A DNA stretch of 64,000 bases from Symsagittifera roscoffensis. Lineage: Eukaryota; Xenacoelomorpha; Acoela; Convolutidae. The notes beneath the pieces were generated by a model that searched no databases, was not told where the DNA came from, and saw only the letters and a program-made list of their open reading frames with translations. Below, one piece after another: positions 48,427 to 56,846 of this stretch; the first letter of the stretch is position 1; the number at the start of each line of letters is the position of its first letter. The DNA lies in contig NW_026970697.1 in NCBI RefSeq assembly GCF_963678635.1, positions 62,001-126,000 on the forward strand, in the 5' to 3' direction. The translations under genes and the position numbers were made by a program.

Positions 48427-48885
48427 AACTAGTGAGTAGATTTAGTTTGACCTACCACTTTAAGTAGTATTGCTGGTGGTGTAAGGTTTACCCAATTACC
48501 ATAAATCTGGGTTTGTAAAATTTTAATTTGTTTACAGGGCTTTTGCAATCAAAGTAAAAATGTGAACGCTTTGAAAATCTATACTTCAAAGAAGCAGCGT
48601 GGGGCCTTTTTATGATACCCTTAGCACAAAATTACAGAAGTATCACACTTCAAAGAGATAACACGCATGCCGCCAAGGTAGAAACGTTGAGATTTATGAG
48701 CTAAAACGGGAGTTTGCTAGACCGATTTGACTTTATAACTAAAACTCATAATCTTCCAACTGCAAACAATTTAATAGTCACCAATGAAGCTTAGCGATTA
48801 CCGTAAAACAAATAGCCCGAGTTAAGCCATTCACCGGCTGGTTAAATCCTTCTTAAATTGTCTCTTGACTGATAGCTTTGAATAA

Positions 48886-49122
48886 AATTACCACTTCCCA
48901 ACTAAGTACACGCTTGAAAATGATACTAACTTTTTTGATGACTTTCGTGATTTTTCTTCAAGAAAAAAACGTATAGTCAGAGTTGGAAAAACAGGTACCT
49001 ATATTACAATAAAATTGTATAAGAAAACTGACGACGAGGTGTTCAAAATGTATCAAACAGTTACTTTGACGACGAAAAAGTTTGATTGTTTAGCAGATAA
49101 TTATACAAAAGTAAAAAATTAA
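48886..49122 (+). CDS. PC4-like single-stranded DNA-binding domain ORF
   Basis: 78 stop-free codons without ATG (after TAA at 48883). It reads YTLENDTNFFDDFRDFSSRK, then KRIVRVGKTGTYITIKLYKK, then MYQTVTLTTKKFDCLADNY. The order basic strand - hydrophobic strand pair - short loop - T-x-L-T plus amphipathic helix fits the PC4 C-terminal fold, a ssDNA-binding coactivator domain found in eukaryotes and in some viruses and mobile elements. It is on the plus strand, opposite to its neighbours. Missing start and lack of an obvious promoter suggest a fragment. Confidence 0.4.
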   Translation, partial: NYHFPTKYTLENDTNFFDDFRDFSSRKKRIVRVGKTGTYITIKLYKKTDDEVFKMYQTVTLTTKKFDCLADNYTKVKN

Positions 49123-49320
49123 TCAATGCACCAACTGATGAAAAGATTTCAACTTCCACAACAGGACCTCAAAAAAAAACAATACAAATCAAAAAGATCG
49201 GTTTACTCCAAACAAAACTGTAACAGTGAAAACGGAGACGATGAAGAAGGAGATTATTCAAACAAAAAATTCGAGTGGCTTGAATAAATTGAAAAAAAAT
49301 TTCATTTTTTAATTATCAGA

Positions 49321-49600
49321 ATGGTTGAAGCAATGTATGAACAACCGCCGGAATACTTTAAACAATTTCCGAAAAACTTTATTGTTTTTCGAACAAGGAA
49401 CCCGACGTCTCTGAGCTTCCTTCTAAAAACAAACTTAGCATTTTGCAGTCCATTCAAATCAGAACGATTTTTGTTCCCAATATCTTGCCAATGGTCAGCC
49501 ATATTTCCACGTTCTTATCGAAGCTACAAAAGAATGCAATGAATCAGTTAACATGATGACCTTAAAGTCTTTTTCTTGTGCCTTGCGTCCTTTCTTCTTT
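49321..49600 (+). pseudogene. Possible Rep/HUH-endonuclease-like fragment
   Basis: Three plus-strand frames used in turn: MYEQPPEYFKQFPKNFIVF (from 49333), then SILQSIQIRTIFVPN, then LANGQPYFHVLIEATKEC (about 49484-49537). The last piece resembles the G-x-P-H-x-H-V-L-I motif 2 of CRESS-DNA virus and related Rep proteins, but the first His is Tyr here. It requires two frame shifts, so this is tentative. Confidence 0.22.
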
Positions 49601-49924
49601 TAAATATTTGAATATACGGTGAAGCAAATATCATCTATCAGAACCACTGATGTAAAAAATGAAAGCTGCTGTTAACTACGATTCGACTAACAAATGCCGG
49701 AGTTTCTTTGCGAAAATGATTGCCGCAGATTTGCTTTGCATCACAGATTCGGTCCATTGAAACTCAAACTGATCTAATTACTAATGTAACCATTGAACGT
49801 TTCATTCGAACAATGAATGGGGATAATGCTGCTGAATTTTCAAAAATTTGGACTTGTTAATGTTTATTAGGTTGCTCGGACATAATAACAAAGTCATTAG
49901 ACGATCGTCTCAGAAAAAGACTTA

Positions 49925-50670
49925 TTAAAACACCGCTGATAAGATGTTTGTCACATGAAAAATTTTCACAGGCAATTTTACCAAATAAATGGAATTCGCT
50001 TGATGCTGCCACGATTCACTTACGTTCCGCGACATCTTCAGCTCGCCCATTAGCACCATCAATACCTGATGAATTATCTTTATAATAAAAGCCTCGACAA
50101 GCAAGCAATTTTTTCTTTGCATCAATACCGTGTGAAATTTCTGTCTCAATGAGACTCTTAAGGGCAAATATGGCATTAGTTGATGAAATTTTTTCTCCAT
50201 TCAGAGACATGGTGCATTCGGAAAATAAAGATGAATAAAGACATCATATGGTCTAGATTTTTTTCTTTTGCCACTTTGAGGCTTGCTTTAACTTTGTATT
50301 TTTTGTAGTAGACTAGTTTGGTATTCGTTCCGCGACATCTTCAGCTCGCCCATTAGCACCATCAATACCTGATGAATTATCTTTATAATAAAAGCCTCGA
50401 CAAGCAAGCAATTTTTTCTTTGCATCAATACCGTGTGAAATTTCTGTCTCAATGAGACTCTTAAGGGCAAATATGGCATTAGTTGATGAAATTTTTTCTC
50501 CATTCAGAGACATGGTGCATTCGGAAAATAAAGATGAATAAAGACATCATATGGTCTAGATTTTTTTCTTTTGCCACTTTGAGGCTTGCTTTAACTTTGT
50601 ATTTTTTGTAGTAGACTAGTTTGGTATTCGTAACATTGTTGATATGAGTGGGAAACGTTATTTTTGTCAA
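49925..50670 (-). pseudogene. Polinton MCP fragment, subfamily B, with 303-bp tandem duplication
   Basis: Minus strand: SLNGEKISSTNAIFALKSLI, ETEISHGIDAKKKLLACRGF, YYKDNSSGIDGANGRAEDVA, the part of MCP after the N-terminal domain. A 303-bp block is repeated directly (about 50020-50322 and 50323-50625, sharing CGTTCCGCGACATCTTCAG). It aligns at its start with the MCP-B N-terminal fragment near 53590. Confidence 0.55.
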
Positions 50671-50752
50671 TGCAACTCTCCTTCACCTTGTTGATCGGTA
50701 TTTTTGCTTAGCAGATTTTTAAAGCTCGCTAGCGTGTTGTCATTGAAATTAT

Positions 50753-51425
50753 TCATTGAGACTGATGACACCAGTGTAATGGTAAAAAAATCTTTTTCGC
50801 TTCTAAATTTTCATAAAATTGTTTAGTTTGATCCTTCCTTCCTTTTTTCAATACCCTGAATAGTTCAGGCTCAGAAAATTTACCCTCTATTCGTTCCTTA
50901 TCAGCGTCGTTAATCAGCGAGCTTATAAGTTGGTGGGAATCTTGTTGGAATGTCAAAGACTTCAAAAACTTCGTCAGTGAATGATTATTTGTATCCCGTT
51001 CGAAAAGGAAGGTCAATTTTTGCTATTCTAACAAAGTCACCAATGTAGAGCTTTGGTCGGCGTACTAGTTTCTGCGATTGTTCCACTCTTATTGAAATGA
51101 GACGTGGAACGTCCTTTTTGGTAAGTTCAATCGTGGCCATTTTGGTAACGCGGTTTGTTCTCGAGTTAATTGTGTTGACAAAATCTTGATGCTTATCGAT
51201 GTATGAGTAGGTCCATTTGTACTCCAAAAACTTATAAATCAAACCCTTTAAAGATCGAATGTGCCTCTCCGCGAGAACGGATTTTTTTTCACTCTCTGTT
51301 GTATATGTTTCGATGCCGTTTTTCTCACATAAAGTTTTGAATGACCCCTTGATATCTGTGACTTTATCTACCTAGACTTTTTTCGGCTGTTTTGTTTTTA
51401 TCATTTGTATGAATGCTTCCGCACT
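50753..51425 (-). pseudogene. Polinton integrase, subfamily B, N-terminally truncated
   Basis: The minus strand reads QMIKTKQPKKV, a stop, VDKVTDIKGSFKTLCEKNGI, then SVLAERHIRSLKGLIYKFLE with the catalytic Glu, and WTYSYIDKHQDFVNTINSR, then VRRPKLYIGDFVRIAKIDLP. After a stop, FTDEVFEVFDIPTR and, in another frame, DADKERIEGKFSEPELFRVL complete the C-terminal domain. The N-terminus and first catalytic Asp are lost at a break near 51425. Confidence 0.75.
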
Positions 51426-51864
51426 TAGGTAGCACTAACCCAACTAAACCAGAAAAAATTGAAAACCAAACTGACGTTTCTTCACAGCTTACGTGCGTGC
51501 AAGAAAGTTTATAGATACAAAAAAAGTAAAATGAAATTTAAAATTATTTGAGACATAAAAACTACTTCTGATCTGGGGACTGTAACATACAAATTCCGAG
51601 ATTTTGTTAAGTGTTTGTTTGTTTGATCATAAGCAAAATTGGTGAGTATAGTAGCATCAGGCTCATCAATCGCTAGTTCAGACATTCAGTTGTTCAATTT
51701 AGTTTTATCTCCATCTGGTTCTCTCTAACTCTCTATCTATAACACTAGTTTTTTAATGAGAAAGAAGAAATTTGTTTTTGTCATAAAAAATTATTATCTA
51801 TACTTCAGAACAAAAAAAAGTCTCGTATCGAGTATAACTTGTAGAGTCATTAGTTATGTCATTG

Positions 51865-52324
51865 TCAATGCCATGCAGCATTTCCGCAACATAATTGTCT
51901 AACACATATTGAGTTTTTTGCATGAAATACAACTTTCTTTACATAGTTCTCTTCTACTAGTTTCTGAAGTTCCTGAGGTAGGTCACTGCTTTGAAGATCC
52001 ATTTGAATTCCTGGTTGATTTTTGGGAACTAAGACTATCCTGGCAAGACATACTCCTCGTTTGTTGGCTAACATTTTGACAATATTTGTTTCGTTGCAAA
52101 TAGATGAAATGGTCAGTCACTGGGAAAATTTTTCTTAAAATAGTCAATTCGTCTCCTGATAGAGTGATTTTTTCTTTCCGCTGCAAAACTTGGCCTCGGC
52201 AATTGATTTGTTCGGTTCTGGTCAAAGTTATTTTTATATCACTCTCTGGTGTCATCCAAGTCAAGAACACTAAATTTGGAGATAGGTACGTCTCCGTTTT
52301 TGCTAATCTTTCGTTGTTGCTCAT
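51865..52324 (-). pseudogene. Uncharacterised protein between HGIHW-family gene and integrase (B)
   Basis: 113 open codons (51983-52324): NNERLAKTETYLSPNLVFLT, then EQINCRGQVLQRKEKITLSG and IFPVTDHFIYLQRN. A frame change leads to MLANKRGVCLARIVLVPKNQ, PGIQMDLQSSDLPQELQKLV to 51865. I find no counterpart in P0 or P1 and do not recognise it. Predicted mixed strand/helix, not membrane. Confidence 0.4.
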
Positions 52325-52335
52325 TTGTCAGCCAA

Positions 52336-52770
52336 TCAAAAAAACCTTTGTTTTTTACAGGGGACAGTGATTCCTGGCGTTGTAATTAGATAAATGTCTA
52401 TTGCAAGATTGAAATCTTTTTTTAAATATGAGTTTTCAATTCTCGGGCAACACAACTCATCAAGATTCACAACTTCTCTATCCAAGTACTTTGCGAGGAG
52501 TTCAGCTTTCTCTTTTCCTTTGGCGTAAATTACATTGTTATGATTTTTCAAAACAAAACTTTGAGTAATCTGATTTAGGTTTAAATATAAAAAAATCTCC
52601 CCTTTCCCAATGAATTCCGTGTAAGTAATGTGTTAACCAGTTGTACGCTTTTGTTCAGCTTTTGAGCAGTGAGTTGAAAAGGTCTGGAGGTAGAAAAATA
52701 AGAGAGTCGCTCTAATCAGAAATCGTAATGGCTAATTCTTCAACTATAAATGTAGTTTTTTATAGCGAAG
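52336..52770 (-). pseudogene. HGIHW-family Polinton protein, subfamily B
   Basis: Pieces in two frames: VEELAITISD, DSLIFLPPDLFNSLLKS, NWLTHYLHGIHWERG, then AKGKEKAELLAKYLDREVVN, LDELCCPRIENSYLKKDFNL. Same order of motifs as P1 23740-24215 (FLPP, HLHGINW, CP-containing). Stops interrupt it. Confidence 0.45.
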
Positions 52771-52849
52771 TCCTTCCAAATTTATCACGACTGATCGTTC
52801 GCTCAACATTCTAATAATTGATAGAGTTCTGGTCTGGTTAGTTTGACGA

Positions 52850-53120
52850 ATAAACAGAAAGTAAAACCGCTCAAATGACAAAACAGACTGCTATTACACT
52901 TCCAGGGTAACATCTAGCAGTAAGTGGGACCCGTTTTGTAATCTTCGTCAACAAAACCTGCAGCGTCATGTAAAATTGCATGCAGACGTAATATTTTTGA
53001 ATCTTTTAAATATTTGTCCATGGAAGAGTCGTTTATGCCAAAAAAACCTTTAAATGGCCTAAGTTTAATAGCTACGTCATAATTTAAATTATTTTCACTG
53101 GAAAAGAAAAACAGAAAACA
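52850..53120 (-). pseudogene. HDAAG/GPTYC-family Polinton protein, subfamily B
   Basis: Minus strand: GFFGINDSSMDKYLKDSKIL, RLHAILHDAAGFVDEDYKTG, PTYC, a stop, then SSLFCHLSGFTFCLFV. Third occurrence of the family seen at 12386-12661 and 24220-24545. Confidence 0.45.
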
Positions 53121-53589
53121 TGCCGCCAGAAAGTAATTTTGACGCTCTTAATTTTCCGGTAGATTTTTTTCACGCTCAAATAAGTCTCATGAAGGAATTC
53201 CAAGTCTGTTGAGGTAACTCTACGTTTTTCCAATATCATTTTTTTTTCCAACACTCTTTGAACCTGCTGAATTTCAAAACAGTGGAATTAAAAGTAAATT
53301 GCTGATATCTACAACTCTGTGATATACATTTAATTAGACCATCAGGCTTTTTCATATAATTTTAACATTTTTGTAAACAATAACCTAAATTTTCAATCAG
53401 CTCTTTTTTTGTTCAATCAGCTTAATGTCAAAGTCCAACAAGAAGTCAAATAAATTTTCAGAAATAGCATTCGACAAATCAATCGTTTTTACAATTTTTT
53501 GTTTCCAAATCAAATTCAAATTTCTAAACTGGTTGAACAAACAGGCGGCTGAAAGTACAATTTATTTTGTCTGTGTCTTAGTTGTTGAA

Positions 53590-53929
53590 ATTTTTTCTTC
53601 ATTCAGAGACATGGTGCATTCTGAAAATAAAGATGAAAATTATTAACCAAAAATGGGGTGTATCGTTGCCTTGCTTCTGTAGCATGAGTTTGCAGTACAT
53701 TACCATTATTTTAAACAATGCGTGCTACAATCTACAAGCGAGTTCGTTGAAGATCAAAAAAGTTGTTTCTATCTCCTAACACTTCAAAAACGAGCATGGG
53801 GCCATCAGGTGAATAAGATGGACCAATTGTTTGAGTGAATGCTTTTTCAAGAGTAACGAGTAGAGAAGGGTTTTCAAATAAATCTAATGAGCTGTGAGTT
53901 GCTTCAGTTGCTAATAAATTAGAAATCAT
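53590..53929 (-). pseudogene. Polinton MCP N-terminal fragment, subfamily B
   Basis: Open at 53732-53929: SSLDLFENPSLLVTLEKAFT, QTIGPSYSPDGPMLVFEVLG, DRNNFFDLQRTRL. This is the MCP N-terminal jelly roll, homologous to but clearly different from the array MCP (FDKVPVLE, DRNIYLDMRDTHL). It breaks off after a segment near 53590 that is repeated at about 50190 and 50500. Confidence 0.6.
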
Positions 53930-54298
53930 TTCGTACTTTTGCGAAAAAAAAAATTCTCAGTGACTTCTCAGTGGAGTTCGTTTCTTTGGAATGAGAATTT
54001 TTCTTTTTCTTTATGTTGTTGTCTTCCGTTTGCGACTTGCTGCTTCCAGCTCCAATTTGTTTTTTGATTGTGTTTTTACTGTGTTTTTCAAGGCGTGTCT
54101 CGGCGTTTTCTTCCTGATTGCTGTATCTATTAATTCGGGTGCTGCTTGAACAAGTAATTCTTTTCCAATATGTTTTCTTGCTGGTAATATACATTTTCGA
54201 GCTAACAGAAGTACTATTCGTCCAAAACTACCTAATACCCCGCTGTCTGTAATGTCCCGAGAAGCGAGGCATGGTCGCTTGATAATGATAGTACGCAT
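53919..54298 (-). pseudogene. Polinton basic core protein, subfamily B
   Basis: ATG at 54296-54298, then KRPCLASRDITDSGVLGSFG, RIVLLLARKCILPARKHIGK, ELLVQAAPELIDTAIRKKTP and a basic tail. One frame change puts the C-terminus (KETNSTEKSLRIFFFAKVRN) into the 53919-54194 frame, ending right at the MCP start. Gene order core then MCP is as in P0 and P1. Confidence 0.6.
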
Positions 54299-54758
54299 TC
54301 ATAATCTTAATCAGAAAACTTTTGAAAAATAATGTCAAAACAAATTTTCATCGTCCTCCCGCAAATGGTACAAGTCTGCCGGATTCCATTCGTAGAGATT
54401 GTAACATTCGCCCGGTGGATATATAACGACGGAAAACAAAACTAAGTCCTAAGACGACTGGCTAACGTCTAAACAGAGCTTTGCATGCTTTTCACCGTCT
54501 CTACCAAGCCAGTACTTTTCGGTGGTCTTTTCCAACACCGGGTCGACAAAAACGTTACTGCTTTCGGCTTCGGTCAAAACACTCAAATTAATAAGATTAC
54601 ATGCAGAAATAACGAGCTCATGGCTGGGTCCCAGTATCCCCAGACCACGAGGTAACTCCTAAAAACAGGGCTACTACTATTTATTATATTACTATTGTTT
54701 TTGTTCAGTAGATAAAAATCATCATCTCCATCGAAGATGGATCAACCCTTTCCCCCAA
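54299..54758. other. Unassigned stretch between Polinton remains and R2
   Basis: Moderate GC, no long frame. A run of AT at 54672-54700 precedes R2. I see no terminal repeat of a Polinton here. Confidence 0.4.
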
Positions 54759-55324
54759 CTCCTAGCTTCTCATCCTTATCAAAACGAATCCAGTTGTTAA
54801 TTAAATTCAAATCAGGACATGACAAGAAGCTAAAAGTTTATATAAAAGGCTAAAAGTTTCAGTCCCGAAACCCTTCCGGATTCTTGAATCCACTGAATCA
54901 AGCTCGCTAATCTTGACTTCTTCTTAATCCGGAAGGCTGTCCTCCACCCTTCACCGTTGTCTGCAACGGCCTTGCAACTATTGTAGCGACACAATAGTTG
55001 CAACTCGGAGTGTTCACTGCTATTCCTGCAGTCTGCTATTATTTTTTCTCACAATTTTCGTATTTATCGTCCGCGCAACTAATGTTGTTGTGTTGTCTTC
55101 TAGCTTTTCTGCCAAAATGGCCGTTTCTGACGTTTTTCAGAAATGTTACGTAATCACTTCGAAAAATTAAAAATTAGCAATTTCCGAATCCTTTAACCTT
55201 CACGTTTTGTTCAATCGTTCAAATAAAGTTCTTAATTCTTATTGATCACCAAACCGGAAGGCTCGCTGCTAAAAATTCGAATTCTGCAGAGATTGCATTT
55301 TTCATATTCTGGTCGAATGTCACA
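54759..55324 (-). repeat. R2, LTR-like repeat, right copy
   Basis: About 565 bp, collinear with R1. On the minus strand it begins TGTGACATTCGACCAG, preceded by a short purine run (GGGGAGTA) that could be a polypurine tract. It contains a perfect 13-bp hairpin (TTGCAACTATTGT at 54972-54984 with its complement at 54991-55003, 6-nt loop). It lies 0.8 kb downstream of the last ORF of the minus-strand coding block, where a 3' LTR would be. Confidence 0.6.
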
Positions 55325-56144
55325 TACTCCCCGGACAGTCCGGTCAATGTCCTCATTGAATCACGCAATGTGCGTAAAATAGATACAGTTTCATCGAACA
55401 GAATTTACAAAATGCACGAAATTACTTTTATCCACGTCATATCGACTCACTGCAGAATATAAATGGCATCATACTACATCACTATAGCCTTCAAATTCTT
55501 TCATTAATCTGCACATTGAGGATATGACCTAAGATAAAACATATTTTCTGACTCCCAGTGTCAATGTCCCGATTAAAACTTTTTCTCTTAGATTTAAACG
55601 GTGTTGGCTTGCAGGACAGTCCTGCCAACCAACAAGCTAAAGTTATCCTACTATGCTTTTCCCTTCGGAAATCTCGCTTGTCATTGTCCTGAATATTAAA
55701 ACTAAGAAACTCTGGGGTTAGAAAGAACAATGAAACAATCTCACTCTTCGAGAGATTACTCAAGCCTCCCATGTCACCACAAAGTGATCAGTTCTCCTAG
55801 CTGATTAAAAACAGTCATGCAGGCTGGAATATTTAAATATACTCCTTCACTTAAGCCTTTCTAAATAAACAGTAAGTGAGTGTCTCTAAAGCCACTTCAA
55901 CTAAAATCAAAGTGCAAATTTATAAATGCAACAATTTCAAAACTCAACTAAATGTTTCAGTTTTCAATTACAACTTGGTTGCTTGGTTTCTCACTTGAGT
56001 TTTTTCACACACATAAAACAATTCTGAGTTTTAACTTTTCTTCATCACTCCTATGTTTTCTCCTTTTTTCGTCGTTTAGAAGTTCTTAAACTTCTAAATT
56101 CTTCTAACTTTGTCTCTTTTTTCATCTTGTTTTTCGGTCATTCG
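55325..56144. other. Non-coding tail between last ORF and R2, with palindromes
   Basis: Contains CCGGACAGTCCGG (55331-55343) and GCAGGACAGTCCTGC (55611-55625), two palindromes sharing the core GGACAGTCC, and the word GTCAATGTCC at about 55343 and 55560. A 93-codon minus frame at 55491-55772 is not recognised. Likely 3' untranslated sequence of the minus-strand unit. Confidence 0.4.
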
Positions 56145-56846
56145 TCAATGCTCCATTTCTTCCCCCTGTGATACTGACTCTGCACTCTCAGTTTCCGTAT
56201 CTTGTAACACGTCGTTAGCTATCCTGACGATGCTGGAAGCCGTCCTCCAACACTTCTGCTCTTCTACCCTCTGTTTGCAGCAAGGTAGGGGATCCACGTT
56301 AGATTCTCTGTTCCTGCAGAAGCTGTTGTGGAGACAGAACGTCACGTTTCTCTCAAAATCTTCTTTCAGCATCTCTGCCTTCTCCTTTTCACTACGTTCA
56401 CTCGTCCTGGAAATTCTTTTCACAGCGGTGGTCACTGCATTCCGATGAGTCACGAGAGCTCGCTTAAAAGCACCTGCTCCAATGTCCAGCTGATATTCAC
56501 TGTACACTCTGCCATGCTTCGACATATGCTTTTTCGCATACTCGTACAACCATGCAGTCATGTTAGCTCTGAACCATGGCATCAATCGTTTTCTTGCCCA
56601 TATCTTCTTCACTTCCATCGGAATATTTAGAACTTTGCACATTGTCTCAAAAAGATCTAAATCTTTTAGACAATCTAACTTCCGCAACTGTTCTCTCGTC
56701 GGTGCCTCCTGTATGTCATTTTCTCTCACATGAGCTTCCAGCCATCGTATCGCCATCATAACTCCCACTATTACTATTGTTATGGGCTGTGATGATGGTC
56801 TGGTAAACCCATGGAGAGCAGCTCTCCAGAGTCCTAGATCAACATC
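56145..56846 (-). CDS. C-terminal ORF4 of the SGNH-associated block, unknown function
   Basis: Open from about 56846 to the TGA at 56145. It has no good ATG at its 5' edge: 207 codons follow a GTG at 56766-56768, and the first ATG is at 56757-56759. It starts with a short hydrophobic run (PITIVIVGVMMAIRWLEAH) and contains FRANMTAWLYEYAKKHMSKH, ENDIQEAPTREQLRKLDCLK, several Cys, and an acidic end TETESAESVSQGEEMEH. It overlaps the end of ORF3 in another frame, so it may be its continuation through a frameshift or splice. Confidence 0.5.
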   Translation of the reverse strand, partial: DVDLGLWRAALHGFTRPSSQPITIVIVGVMMAIRWLEAHVRENDIQEAPTREQLRKLDCLKDLDLFETMCKVLNIPMEVKKIWARKRLMPWFRANMTAWLYEYAKKHMSKHGRVYSEYQLDIGAGAFKRALVTHRNAVTTAVKRISRTSERSEKEKAEMLKEDFERNVTFCLHNSFCRNRESNVDPLPCCKQRVEEQKCWRTASSIVRIANDVLQDTETESAESVSQGEEMEH

